From an uncultured Bacteroidales bacterium (GTDB lineage Bacteria; Bacteroidota; Bacteroidia; Bacteroidales; UBA932): a DNA stretch of 21,538 nt. Location of the stretch: the NCBI GenBank assembly GCA_946406275.1, contig CAMJJZ010000015.1, positions 1 through 21,538 on the forward strand, in the 5' to 3' direction. Positions 13,038 to 21,510 of the stretch are shown here, in pieces. The notes beneath the pieces are model-generated. The model ran no database searches, was not told where the DNA came from, and saw only the letters and a list, made by a program, of their open reading frames with translations. Position 1 is the first letter of the stretch. Every line of letters starts with the position of its first letter. The position numbers and the translations under genes were made by a program.

Positions 13038-14183
13038 ATGAATTGGAAAATGCTGTTTGCGGGCGTGGTCTGCGCCCTTTTGACGGGGTGCGGGAAGGAC
13101 AGTCCGGAGCCCGCCCCGGAGGCCCTTTCCGGGTCCAAGTATTTTACACTGGAGCAGGTGGCGGAGCTGCTTGCGGGCGTTCCCATCGGCCCGGAACAGA
13201 TGGAAGAGGTGCACGACGCGGCAACTTCATCGGCAGATAATGGTTACGACCACGAATACCTTATGGAAAGCCTCTTTGCCTCTCCGGGCGCAGGTATTGG
13301 GGACTCTCCCGGAACAAAGGCGGCAAAGGAGTATAGCCGGCCGCTGAGGGACCTGCTCCGGGAAGCCATACTTTCCACCAAGGCGGGGGAAAACTCCCAA
13401 ACCATGCTGGAGGCTCTGGAAAGCTCCGACGTACAGATATACTGGCCGTATGCGGAAAATTGGGATAAAAAGGCAGAGCCTGTGATAACCTTCGACCCCG
13501 GCAATCCCTGGGACGATACCTCAACGGGTTACACGCTTTCCGGGGAAAAGGTGCTGGTAGACGAGCAAATAGCCATGGAGCGCCCCGTGTGGGTTGTTTC
13601 CAGAAACTCCGACGCCGGCTACACTTCGCTTGAGATGCTCCGGCGCCAGGACCCGGACTGGGGTAGCGGCGGCGGAAGCATATATGTGAAGCCTCGCGCT
13701 GCGGCAGCCCAACTGCAGACGCTGGTGCTCAAGAGTTTTACCTCTCACCGCCAGTTCGACAACTGGTTCTGCGGCGGAAGCGAGTTCATGGTGAGGATTG
13801 GCTCAGTGGAAAATTTCACCGCCTCCACTGAGGCTGAACTCAAGCTGTACAAGCCCGGAGTCACGGAATTCATGGTGGTGGTAAAAAGGAGCCAGAAAGA
13901 CGAGGAAATACCTTTCAATGTAATTCTTGTCTCCGAATGGACGTCCAAACTTCAGAGCTGCGCCTTCATGATCACAGAAGACGACGGCGGCACCCGCACC
14001 AGCTGGAAATGGGTCTCCAAGGTAATCATCAAGAATCAGAGTTACGGCATTGACGTAGACATTCCGTTCAATTCAAGGGACGATATTGTCTGGCGCGGTT
14101 CGCTTACCCGCAAATACATAGAAAAGTATAGCGGGCAGAGCTGCGGTTACGGGGATGTGGAAGCCGTGCTGGAACTTATTTAA
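13038..14183 (+). CDS. Lipoprotein of unknown function
   Basis: A 381-residue protein beginning MNWKMLFAGVVCALLTGC. The LTGC lipobox makes Cys18 the lipidated residue. The following GKDSPEPAPEA does not allow inner versus outer membrane or surface placement to be decided. An upstream in-frame ATG at 12924 lies inside the prmC terminator and is not credible. The mature protein has an N-terminal helical region to about residue 120, then a segment rich in W, D and G (IYWPYAENWDKKAEPVITFD), and a C-terminal half with alternating strands including AELKLYKPGVTEFMVVVKRS and a DDGGTRTSWKW segment. The last 50 residues (YGIDVDIPFNSRDDIVWRG) look like a beta domain. I recognise no enzyme motif. It overlaps the convergent ispD stop by eight bases. 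I cannot assign a function. Confidence 0.8.
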   Translation: MNWKMLFAGVVCALLTGCGKDSPEPAPEALSGSKYFTLEQVAELLAGVPIGPEQMEEVHDAATSSADNGYDHEYLMESLFASPGAGIGDSPGTKAAKEYSRPLRDLLREAILSTKAGENSQTMLEALESSDVQIYWPYAENWDKKAEPVITFDPGNPWDDTSTGYTLSGEKVLVDEQIAMERPVWVVSRNSDAGYTSLEMLRRQDPDWGSGGGSIYVKPRAAAAQLQTLVLKSFTSHRQFDNWFCGGSEFMVRIGSVENFTASTEAELKLYKPGVTEFMVVVKRSQKDEEIPFNVILVSEWTSKLQSCAFMITEDDGGTRTSWKWVSKVIIKNQSYGIDVDIPFNSRDDIVWRGSLTRKYIEKYSGQSCGYGDVEAVLELI

Positions 14184-14868
14184 GGGACAGCACCGCCTGG
14201 GCCAAAAGCAGGTCTTCAGGTGTGGTTATCTTGATGTTGGTACGCTCTCCCTCAATGCAGAGGACCGGAATGCCGGCGGCGCTAACCACGGAGGCATCGT
14301 CCGTGAAGAGGGTGTCATAACCACGGTCGTAGGCCTTTTTGAGAACTTCGCTGTGGAAAATCTGGGGTGTCTGGACGCCCCAGACAGCGCTGCGGTCTAC
14401 GCTCCCGGTAACCTCAAAGGCACCGTCTTCTCTCTTTGAAACTGCCTTTAGGGTATCCGTACAAGGGGTTGCCGGGATTACGGCCGGGGCGTTTTCCGCG
14501 GCGGCGAAGAGCTCGCGGATCTTGGCTACGCTAATCAGGGGACGTACGGAGTCATGGACAGCCACAATAGCTCCGTCAGGAATATGCTGGAGGGCGTTTT
14601 TCACGGAATGGAAACGGGTGAAACCGCCTTCCACCATCTTTTGCGGGCAGGTGAAACCGTCCTTTGCGCAGTACTGTCTCCACCATCCAATATGGGCCTC
14701 CGGAAGTACGGTAACCACGTGAATGTCCGGCACCGCTTCAAGGAATCTTTCAATTGTCAGACGCAGAATAGGCTTGCCGTCAAGCAGCAGGAACTGCTTG
14801 GGGACATCCGCTCCCATGCGTACGCCGGAGCCGCCTGCTGGAATGACTAAAAATTTCTTCCTGTCCAT
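14176..14868 (-). CDS. ispD: 2-C-methyl-D-erythritol 4-phosphate cytidylyltransferase
   Basis: A 230-residue nucleotidyltransferase of the non-mevalonate isoprenoid pathway, which makes CDP-methylerythritol from MEP and CTP. The N-terminal CTP-binding loop is VIPAGGSGVRMGADVPKQFL, with Arg17 and Lys24 in the conserved positions. AVHDSVRPLI at about 103-112 matches the conserved HDxxRP, and IKITTPEDLLLA at the C terminus carries the conserved lysine before TPEDL. It is of normal family length. It stands alone, divergent from mreB and tail-to-tail with the lipoprotein gene. Isoprenoids supply the undecaprenyl carrier needed by the neighbouring wall genes, but no co-regulation is shown. Confidence 0.94.
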   Translation of the reverse strand: MDRKKFLVIPAGGSGVRMGADVPKQFLLLDGKPILRLTIERFLEAVPDIHVVTVLPEAHIGWWRQYCAKDGFTCPQKMVEGGFTRFHSVKNALQHIPDGAIVAVHDSVRPLISVAKIRELFAAAENAPAVIPATPCTDTLKAVSKREDGAFEVTGSVDRSAVWGVQTPQIFHSEVLKKAYDRGYDTLFTDDASVVSAAGIPVLCIEGERTNIKITTPEDLLLAQAVLSLK

Positions 14869-14883
14869 AGCAAAAACTTTGGG

Positions 14884-14891
14884 CGAATATA
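14884..14891 (-). promoter_or_regulatory. Weak candidate -7 box for ispD
   Basis: The minus strand reads TATATTCG, one mismatch from TAnnTTTG, 15 bases before the ATG. No -33 TTTG is seen. It is offered only as the best match in the 81-base divergent gap. Confidence 0.25.
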
Positions 14892-14903
14892 AGATTTTTT
14901 TAG

Positions 14904-14911
14904 TAATTTTA
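14904..14911 (+). promoter_or_regulatory. Weak candidate -7 box for the mre-rod operon
   Basis: TAATTTTA is one mismatch from TAnnTTTG, 38 bases before the mreB ATG. A second one-mismatch match, TACTTTTA at 14929-14936, would leave a leader of only a few bases. No -33 TTTG supports either. The gap between ispD and mreB is AT-rich and must contain the operon promoter. Confidence 0.3.
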
Positions 14912-14949
14912 CACGATTATTGAAAACATACTTTTAGCACCCCTATAGA

Positions 14950-15972
14950 ATGGCTTTTAGATTCCTGAACCAAGAGCTCGCAATGGACCTGGGGACGGCC
15001 AACACCGTCATTTTCCAGAACGACCAGATCGCCCTTGACGAGCCCTCGATCGTAGCAATAGACAACCAGTCGGGAAAGTGCATCGCCCTTGGCCAGAAGG
15101 CTAAGCTTATGCATGAGAAAACCAACCCCGGCATCAAGACCGTACGCCCTCTCAGGGACGGCGTCATCGCAGACTTCAATGCTGCAGAGATGATGATCCG
15201 CGGTTTCATCAAGCAGGTGAATTCCCGCCACCACAGCCTCTTCACCCCCAACCTCAAACTGGTTGTGGGCATCCCCTCCGGTTCCACGGAAGTGGAAATC
15301 AGGGCCGTCCGTGACTCATCGGAGCACGCCGGAGGCCGTGACGTCTATCTGATTTATGAACCCATGGCGGCAGCCCTGGGTATAGGCCTTGACGTAGAGG
15401 CTCCTAAGGGAAACATGGTGGTGGACATCGGAGGCGGCACCACGGAGATTGCAGTTATCTCCCTTGGCGGTATCGTGCAACAGGAGTCCATCCGCGTTGC
15501 CGGTGACGTCTTTACCGCAGACATCCAGAACTACCTGCGTCAGCAGCACGTGATAAAGGTGGGTGAAACCACGGCGGAGCGCATCAAGATTGCCGTAGGT
15601 TCCGTCATCCCCCAGCTGGACGTTGAACCGGAACCCTTCCTGGTCCGCGGTCCCAACCTCATGACAGGCCACCCGGTAGAGGCCCTCATCCCCTACCAGG
15701 AGATAGCCCACTGCCTGGACAAGTCCATCGCCCGCCTGGAAGCCGCAATCCAGCAGGTCCTGGAGCAGACTCCCCCGGAGCTGTACTCGGACATCGTGGA
15801 AAACGGTATCTTCCTCAGCGGCGGCGGAGCCCTCCTGAGGGGCCTGGACAAGCGCCTCTCGGAAAAGGTGAACATCCCGTTCCACGTGGCGGAAGATCCT
15901 CTCCGCGCAGTGGCCCGCGGCACCTGCATCGCCCTCAAGAATACGGACAACTACTCCTTCCTCATGCGCTAA
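14950..15972 (+). CDS. mreB: Rod shape-determining protein MreB
   Basis: A 340-residue bacterial actin that forms filaments on the inner membrane and positions the elongation machinery. Visible features are the phosphate-1 loop MDLGTANTVIFQNDQIALDE, the connector TVRPLRDGVIADFNAAEMMI, LVVGIPSGSTEVEIRAVRDS, the phosphate-2 loop VVDIGGGTTEIAVISLGG, and the adenosine motif IFLSGGGALLRGLDKRLSEK. The length is normal. The N-terminal MAFRFLNQELA is a possible amphipathic membrane-binding segment. It is the first gene of a five-gene elongasome operon plus one SDR gene, and mreC follows after three bases. Confidence 0.97.
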   Translation: MAFRFLNQELAMDLGTANTVIFQNDQIALDEPSIVAIDNQSGKCIALGQKAKLMHEKTNPGIKTVRPLRDGVIADFNAAEMMIRGFIKQVNSRHHSLFTPNLKLVVGIPSGSTEVEIRAVRDSSEHAGGRDVYLIYEPMAAALGIGLDVEAPKGNMVVDIGGGTTEIAVISLGGIVQQESIRVAGDVFTADIQNYLRQQHVIKVGETTAERIKIAVGSVIPQLDVEPEPFLVRGPNLMTGHPVEALIPYQEIAHCLDKSIARLEAAIQQVLEQTPPELYSDIVENGIFLSGGGALLRGLDKRLSEKVNIPFHVAEDPLRAVARGTCIALKNTDNYSFLMR

Positions 15973-15975
15973 AAC

Positions 15976-16791
15976 ATGAGAAGGCGTACCTGGATTCCTG
16001 CACTCATAAACCTTGCGGTCTTCATAATCCTGGAGGCCGCATGCGTGCATTTTATGTCCAGGAACGGGGAACTGCAGCGTGAGTGGTTCGCCTCCGGCGC
16101 ACACGCCGTGACGGGAACCGTGGGCGGCTGGACTCAAAGCATCGGGGAGTACTTCTCCCTCAGGGGCACCAACCGCCAGCTGGCCCTAGAGAATGCCATG
16201 CTTATGGCAGAACTGGGCCGCACGCGTGAAATGCTTAAGGAGGCCCGCATAGACACCATGAAATACGGCTCATCGCTGCGTGGATATGAATACATTCCAG
16301 CAGAGGTGGTCCGCGTGAGCCGAAGCAAACAGCACAATTACATAATCATCAACAAAGGCTTTGAAGACGGCATAAAGGAGAAATCCGGCGTCATAACCTC
16401 CGCAGGCGTGGTGGGAATCGTGGAAGCGGTGAGCGCGCATCATTCATTTGCGTTCTCCTTCCTCAACAGTGACATTTCCATAAGCGCCCGCCTGGGCGGG
16501 GAGCAGGGCGCCGTGGGGCCTCTGGTATGGGACGGAAGGCATTCCAACAGGGCAGTGCTAAAGGAAATCCCTCTCCAGTACAAGTTTGCCCCCGGAGACA
16601 CCGTGTTCACCAGCGGCCATTCCCTCATGTTTCCGGCGGACATCCCGCTAGGTACGGTGGGAGAGGCCCGTATGGTAAACGGCGCCACCAATGAGATCCA
16701 GGTAACCCTGTTCCAGGATTTCAAGAGCATACGGTACGTGAGCATCGTCCATAACAAATCACTTCAGGAAATAGAGGAGGGCGGCCTATGA
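15976..16791 (+). CDS. mreC: Rod shape-determining protein MreC
   Basis: A 271-residue bitopic protein of the elongasome that links cytoplasmic MreB to periplasmic PBP2. It has one membrane anchor at about residues 7-26 (IPALINLAVFIILEAACVHF), a coiled-coil at about 60-95 (RQLALENAMLMAELGRTREM), and two beta-barrel lobes containing YIIINKGFEDGIKEKSGVIT and GVVGIVEAVS. These match the MreC family throughout. The start is the ATG three bases after the mreB stop. It overlaps mreD by four bases in ATGA. Confidence 0.93.
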   Translation: MRRRTWIPALINLAVFIILEAACVHFMSRNGELQREWFASGAHAVTGTVGGWTQSIGEYFSLRGTNRQLALENAMLMAELGRTREMLKEARIDTMKYGSSLRGYEYIPAEVVRVSRSKQHNYIIINKGFEDGIKEKSGVITSAGVVGIVEAVSAHHSFAFSFLNSDISISARLGGEQGAVGPLVWDGRHSNRAVLKEIPLQYKFAPGDTVFTSGHSLMFPADIPLGTVGEARMVNGATNEIQVTLFQDFKSIRYVSIVHNKSLQEIEEGGL

Positions 16792-17300
16792 GAAAATCCA
16801 GTTTCTGGGCAGCCTACCTGCTGCTTCTGCTTGCACAGCTGCTTCTGTCCAACTTCTTCAACCTCACGCCTTACCTGATGCTGTCCATCCTTCCCGTGAT
16901 GGTGCTCTGCATATCAATCAGGATAGGGACCGCCGGCGCAATGCTCATAGCGTTCGCCACGGGCCTTGTGGTGGACGTGCTGTCTGAAGGCCTTCTGGGG
17001 CTCAACGCCTTTGCGCTTGTCCCGGTGGCGTTCCTCAGGAAACCTATCATCGGCCTTATTTTCGGCAATGAACTGTTCGCCCGCGGGGAAGATTTCTCGC
17101 CGCGCCGCAACGGCCTCTGGAAAACCGTCCTTGCCACAGTGCTGGCCCAGGCGGTATTCACCCTCCTTTATGTGTGGGCCGATGGCGCCGCCACCCGTCC
17201 CTTCTGGTTCGATGCCGCCCGCTTCGGGGCCTCCCTTGTGGCCGGAACCCTTCTCTCGCTAGCCTGCCTGCCTTCCCTGGCGCCGGATACCCGTAAATAA
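16788..17300 (+). CDS. mreD: Rod shape-determining protein MreD
   Basis: A 170-residue hydrophobic protein with about five membrane helices, beginning MRKSSFWAAYLLLLLAQLLL. The conserved GLVVDVLSEGLLGLNAFALV region corresponds to the G-x-x-x-D-x-x-x-x-x-x-x-G pattern seen in MreD proteins. Sequence conservation in this family is low, so the call rests on length, topology and position between mreC and the PBP2 gene. It overlaps mreC by four bases (ATGA) and the PBP2 gene by one (TAATG). It stabilises the elongation complex in the membrane. Confidence 0.88.
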   Translation: MRKSSFWAAYLLLLLAQLLLSNFFNLTPYLMLSILPVMVLCISIRIGTAGAMLIAFATGLVVDVLSEGLLGLNAFALVPVAFLRKPIIGLIFGNELFARGEDFSPRRNGLWKTVLATVLAQAVFTLLYVWADGAATRPFWFDAARFGASLVAGTLLSLACLPSLAPDTRK

Positions 17301-19141
17301 TGAAGCAGGATTACAGGCATATAGTTCTGCTCATAGGCCTGGGAGCGGTGGTACTGCTGCTTCTGGGTAAGATTTTCTCCCTGCAGATCCTGCATCCAAG
17401 CTTCAAGGAAGACGCGGACCGCAACTCCACCGTGTACGAGACCATCTACCCCACCCGCGGCATAATCTATGACCGGAACGGCAACATCATCGTAGGCAAC
17501 AAGGTGGCATACGACATCATGGTAACGCCCCGCGAGGTCAAGGCCTTCGACACCCTGGCCCTTGCCGCCGTGCTGGACGTGACTCCGGATTTCATTAAGG
17601 AGAAGATGGCGGATTTCAACAAGCGCCGCCGCGCCATAGGCTTCCAATCCGTGACCATGATGCGCACCGTGCCTGCGGAAACTTACATGCGTTTCGACGA
17701 GGTCAAGTACAAGTTTCCGGGCTTCAAGGGGCAGGTGCGCGGCATACGCCAGTACCCCATAAACGCCGGCGGAAACCTCCTGGGATACGTCTCGGAGGTG
17801 AACCAGGCATACATCGACAGGCATCCCGGGGAGTACAAGAGCGGGGACTATGCCGGAATGACGGGCATAGAGGCCGCGCGTGAGAAGGAACTCCGCGGAG
17901 AAAAGGGTTACCATATTTACCTCAGGAATTCCCGCAACCAGATTGAGCAGCCGTACCGGGACGGCGCGGAGGACAAGGAGGCCATACCCGGAAAAGACAT
18001 CGTCACAACCATTGACGCGCAGCTCCAGCAGTACGGGCAGGAGCTCATGGAGGGGAAGGTGGGGTCCATCGTGGCCATAGAGCCTTCCACCGGGGAAATC
18101 CTGGCATTGGTATCGTCCCCGGGTATAGACGTAGAGCAGCTGGCCGATATAGGAAAGTACTACGGCGAGATTTCCAAGAATCCGTATAAACCCATGTACA
18201 ACAGGGCGGTGCAGGCATCGTACCCGCCGGGATCGGTGTTCAAGCTGGTGAACGGGCTCATCGGCCTGGAAGAGGGCGTGCTGCGGCCGGAAATGACCTA
18301 CCCGTGCAGCCAGGGTTACCACTTTGGTGCAGGCCACAAGCTTGGCTGCCACGTGCACAAAAGCCCCCTAAACATGGAAGAGTCCATAATGATGTCCTGC
18401 AACGCGTACTACTGCTACGTGCTCAAGAACATACTGGACAACAAGAAGTACGATAACGTTGCCGACGGCCTGGACCACTGGCGGGAGATGGTGATGAGCT
18501 TCGGCTTCGGGCGCAAGTTGGGGAGCGACTTTCCGGCGGAGCTGTCCGGCAGTATTCCATCGTCAAAAACCTACAACAAGGCATACGGGAAAGGCCGGTG
18601 GAATTCCACCACGGTTATCTCCCTTTCCATTGGCCAGGGAGAGATTCTGGCAACGCCCATGCACCTTGCCAACCTGTGCGCAACCATCGCAAACAGAGGT
18701 TATTACTATATCCCGCATATCATTAAGGAGTCCCCGGGAGTGGAGATTGAAGACCGCTTCAAGGAGAAACAGTACACCATGGTGTCACAGGAGCACTTCC
18801 CAAAGGTCATTAACGGCATGTGGAGGGCTGTGAATTCCGGCCCCGGAGCCGGAGGCACCGCCTGGATAGCCCACATCGACTCCCTTGACGTCTGCGGCAA
18901 GACCGGCACCGCCCAGAATCCACGCGGAGCCGACAACTCTGTCTTCATCTGCTTTGCCCCCATGGACAATCCGCAGATTGCCATTGCCGCATACGTAGAG
19001 AACGGAGGCTTCGGTGCCACATACGCCGCCCCCATGGCGTCGCTCATGGTGGAAAGGTATCTGAAGGGCAAGACATCCCGCCCGGAGCTGGAAAAGAGGA
19101 TGAAAGAGGCCGATTTACTGTCCCGTGTGAAGCATGATTGA
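17300..19141 (+). CDS. mrdA: Class B penicillin-binding protein 2 (elongasome transpeptidase)
   Basis: A 613-residue monofunctional transpeptidase. The N-terminal membrane anchor is at about residues 8-28. A pedestal domain follows, with TRGIIYDRNGNIIVGNKVAY and GMTGIEAAREKELRGEKGYH. The catalytic domain has Ser312-Val-Phe-Lys315 (YPPGSVFKLVN), Ser366-Cys-Asn368 (MMSCNAYY) and Lys534-Thr-Gly-Thr537 (CGKTGTAQNPRG), so all three motifs are intact. The match and its position between mreD and rodA identify PBP2 rather than the divisome homologue FtsI. It crosslinks glycan strands made by RodA on the periplasmic side of the inner membrane. It overlaps rodA by eight bases. Confidence 0.95.
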   Translation: MKQDYRHIVLLIGLGAVVLLLLGKIFSLQILHPSFKEDADRNSTVYETIYPTRGIIYDRNGNIIVGNKVAYDIMVTPREVKAFDTLALAAVLDVTPDFIKEKMADFNKRRRAIGFQSVTMMRTVPAETYMRFDEVKYKFPGFKGQVRGIRQYPINAGGNLLGYVSEVNQAYIDRHPGEYKSGDYAGMTGIEAAREKELRGEKGYHIYLRNSRNQIEQPYRDGAEDKEAIPGKDIVTTIDAQLQQYGQELMEGKVGSIVAIEPSTGEILALVSSPGIDVEQLADIGKYYGEISKNPYKPMYNRAVQASYPPGSVFKLVNGLIGLEEGVLRPEMTYPCSQGYHFGAGHKLGCHVHKSPLNMEESIMMSCNAYYCYVLKNILDNKKYDNVADGLDHWREMVMSFGFGRKLGSDFPAELSGSIPSSKTYNKAYGKGRWNSTTVISLSIGQGEILATPMHLANLCATIANRGYYYIPHIIKESPGVEIEDRFKEKQYTMVSQEHFPKVINGMWRAVNSGPGAGGTAWIAHIDSLDVCGKTGTAQNPRGADNSVFICFAPMDNPQIAIAAYVENGGFGATYAAPMASLMVERYLKGKTSRPELEKRMKEADLLSRVKHD

Positions 19142-20666
19142 GATTAATTCACATCAGAGGGGCATACGGCAGTCCGTAGACTGGGCGCTCATTGGAGTGT
19201 ACCTGGTGCTGGTGTTTATCGGCTGGATAAACATATATGCGTCAATCCATTCCACGGAGCCATCGTCCATATTCGACTGGAGTGCCAGAAGCGGAAAGCA
19301 GTTCATCTGGATGCTTACGTCTTTCGGGCTTGGCGGGCTTATCCTGTTTGTGCTGCCGCCCAAACTGTGGGAGGGACTGTCCATTCCCATGTACCTTGGC
19401 GTGCTGGCGCTGCTGGTGCTGGTGATATTCGTGTCAAAGGACGTGAAGGGGTCGCACTCCTGGTTTGAGCTGGGGCCTGTCAAGTTCCAGCCGGCAGAAA
19501 TATCAAAGATTACCACATCGCTGGTGCTGGCCCTTATCATGAGCCAGCAGGGGTTCAAGCTGAGCAAGTTCAAGCATTTCATAATTGCCGCGGCGGTTAT
19601 TGCGCTGCCCATGCTGATTATCATTGCAGAGAGCGAGACTGGGTCGGCCCTGGTATATGTAGGGTTCATTTTTGTGCTGTACAGGGAGGGGCTGTCCGGA
19701 TGGTGGCTGGGGCTCATAGGCCTTGTAATTGCCCTTTTTGTGGGGACCCTTACAGCAGGGGCGTTCTGGTCCGTGCTTCTTCTTGTTGGTGTGCTGGTGG
19801 TCTGCTCCGCTCTCATGGGACCGGGCAAAGAGTTCTGGAAAAGAATTGGACTCGGGGCTCTGTTTGTGGGCATCATGGCACTTGTCCCATGGCTGTGGGG
19901 GCTGCTTCAGGATGCTGTCCAGGGACACATGGACTGGATTGCGAATGTTGCCTGGGTACCGCAGGCCGGTGAGACTCAGGACTGGTTCTGGAGTTTCCTA
20001 CTTAAGATAAAGCCGGTGTATCTGCTGGTTGGTCTTGGCCTTCTTTCAATTCCGTTTATCCTATGGCACGCATACAGGCAGAGGGACAATTTCCTGTATG
20101 TCGCCGTGGCGGCTTTCCTCTTTGGCGTGGCGCTGGTATTCTCTACGGACTATATCTTCCAGAATGTACTGCAGCCGCACCAGAGAAGCAGGATAGAGGT
20201 TCTCCTTGGCATGAAGGAAGACCTTGCAGGCGTAGGCTACAACGTGAACCAGAGTAAGATTGCCATAGGCTCCGGAGGGCTGTTTGGCAAAGGATATCTG
20301 CACGGTACCCAGACCACCTTCGGCTTTGTTCCGGAGCAGTCTACAGACTTCATTTTCTGCACCGTGGGTGAAGAATGGGGGTTTGTAGGGTGCTTCATCG
20401 TGATAATGCTGTACGTGTTCCTGATAGTGCGGCTGATCCTGGACTCGGAGCGTTGCCGGTCGCCGTTCACGCGAATTTACGGATACTGCGTGGCATCCTG
20501 CGTGTTCATGCATCTGTTCATCAACATAGGCATGACAATAGGCCTTATGCCAGTGATTGGCATACCGCTGCCGCTGCTGTCCTACGGCGGGTCCTCGCTG
20601 TGGGCGTTCACCATATTGATATTCATTTTCCTGGCCCTATACCGCGATGAGAAAAAGTACTTTTAA
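19134..20666 (+). CDS. rodA: Peptidoglycan glycosyltransferase RodA (SEDS family)
   Basis: A 510-residue polytopic membrane enzyme that polymerises lipid II in partnership with PBP2. SEDS signatures include SHSWFELGPVKFQPAEISKI near 107-126, ESETGSALVYVGFIFVLYRE near 166-185, PHQRSRI at 348-354, and FVPEQSTDFIFCTVGEEWGF, where Asp405 corresponds to the essential aspartate. The C terminus has GMTIGLMPVIGIPLPLLSYG followed by GSS. It is much longer than the roughly 370-residue E. coli protein. The extra length is an internal stretch at about 190-340 with several added membrane helices, a lengthening I believe is common in Bacteroidota. FtsW is unlikely given the PBP2 neighbour. Its last 20 bases overlap the SDR gene. 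Confidence 0.94.
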   Translation: MIEINSHQRGIRQSVDWALIGVYLVLVFIGWINIYASIHSTEPSSIFDWSARSGKQFIWMLTSFGLGGLILFVLPPKLWEGLSIPMYLGVLALLVLVIFVSKDVKGSHSWFELGPVKFQPAEISKITTSLVLALIMSQQGFKLSKFKHFIIAAAVIALPMLIIIAESETGSALVYVGFIFVLYREGLSGWWLGLIGLVIALFVGTLTAGAFWSVLLLVGVLVVCSALMGPGKEFWKRIGLGALFVGIMALVPWLWGLLQDAVQGHMDWIANVAWVPQAGETQDWFWSFLLKIKPVYLLVGLGLLSIPFILWHAYRQRDNFLYVAVAAFLFGVALVFSTDYIFQNVLQPHQRSRIEVLLGMKEDLAGVGYNVNQSKIAIGSGGLFGKGYLHGTQTTFGFVPEQSTDFIFCTVGEEWGFVGCFIVIMLYVFLIVRLILDSERCRSPFTRIYGYCVASCVFMHLFINIGMTIGLMPVIGIPLPLLSYGGSSLWAFTILIFIFLALYRDEKKYF

Positions 20667-21483
20667 ACGGGTTCTTATAACCGGCGCCAGCAGCGGGATA
20701 GGGTACGATACCGCCAAGGCCCTGGCCGCTGCGGGATATGAGGTCTTCGCTGCAGCCCGGCGCGTGGAACTCATGGAACCGCTTCGTGAGTTTGGAGTTA
20801 CGCCTGTGCATCTGGACGTGACCTCGGAGGATTCAATTGCCGCCTGCCTCGCTATCGTGGGTCAGGTTGACGTGCTTGTAAACAATGCCGGATACGGTTA
20901 CTTTGGGGCCATTGAGAACGTTCCCCTGGACGATGCCCGCCGGCAGCTGGAAGTCAACCTTTTCGGACTTGCGGCGCTTTGCCGCGCCGTACTGCCAGGG
21001 ATGCGCTCACGCGGCAAGGGCAGAATCATTAACGTAAGCTCCGTCGCCGGACGCGGAGTGCTGTATTTTGGCGGCTGGTACCATGTGTCAAAATATGCAG
21101 TGGAGGCGTTCTCGGACGCTCTCCGCATGGAGATGAAGCCTTTCGGCGTGGACGTCGTGCTTGTGGAGCCCGGCGGTATACATACGGACTGGGGTGTAAT
21201 TGCCGCGGATCATCTGCACGATTCTTCTGTGGGTACGCCGTATGAGGAACCCGCCCTCAACCAGGCCCGCAACATGAAATGGGCATACTCGAGGCGGCTA
21301 TTGTCAGAGCCCGTCGTAGTGCAGCGCGCCATTTGCCGTGCCGTCAAGGCCCGCCGTCCCCGCACCCGCTACATCGTGGGCTTCGGCGCCAGGGCCCTCC
21401 TTCTTGGCCACGCCATCCTCCCCACCCGCTGGTGGGACTCCCTCGCCCGCCTTGGCGGTCTCCCCATCATCCGTGAAGGGTGA
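20647..21483 (+). CDS. Short-chain dehydrogenase/reductase
   Basis: A 278-residue classical SDR oxidoreductase. The NAD(P)-binding TGASSGIG is at 12-19 and NNAG at 79-82. The catalytic serine lies in NVSSVAG (131 or 132) and Tyr145-x-x-x-Lys149 is in WYHVSKY. AARR at residues 36-39 after the second strand suggests NADP(H) preference, an inference only. The C-terminal 80 residues (YEEPALNQARNMKWAYSRRL onward) resemble SDRs of broad or unknown substrate range, and the substrate cannot be named. The ATG lies 20 bases inside rodA, giving translational coupling, and no better in-frame start exists before the Rossmann fold. It is the last gene of the mre-rod transcription unit visible here. Confidence 0.9.
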   Translation: MRKSTFKRVLITGASSGIGYDTAKALAAAGYEVFAAARRVELMEPLREFGVTPVHLDVTSEDSIAACLAIVGQVDVLVNNAGYGYFGAIENVPLDDARRQLEVNLFGLAALCRAVLPGMRSRGKGRIINVSSVAGRGVLYFGGWYHVSKYAVEAFSDALRMEMKPFGVDVVLVEPGGIHTDWGVIAADHLHDSSVGTPYEEPALNQARNMKWAYSRRLLSEPVVVQRAICRAVKARRPRTRYIVGFGARALLLGHAILPTRWWDSLARLGGLPIIREG

Positions 21484-21494
21484 CGTAATGCCTG

Positions 21495-21510
21495 GCTTGC
21501 TCAAGTAAGC
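21495..21510 (+). other. Small hairpin after the SDR gene
   Basis: GCTTGC pairs with GTAAGC (one G-U pair) around a TCAA loop, 12 bases past the SDR stop. No T-run follows directly, so it is not a convincing intrinsic terminator. The window ends 28 bases later. Confidence 0.3.

Noticed and set aside
17168..18358. Long open frame on the minus strand opposite mreD and mrdA (396 codons)
   Set aside because: Antisense to intact elongasome genes with full catalytic motifs; composition looks like a shadow frame.
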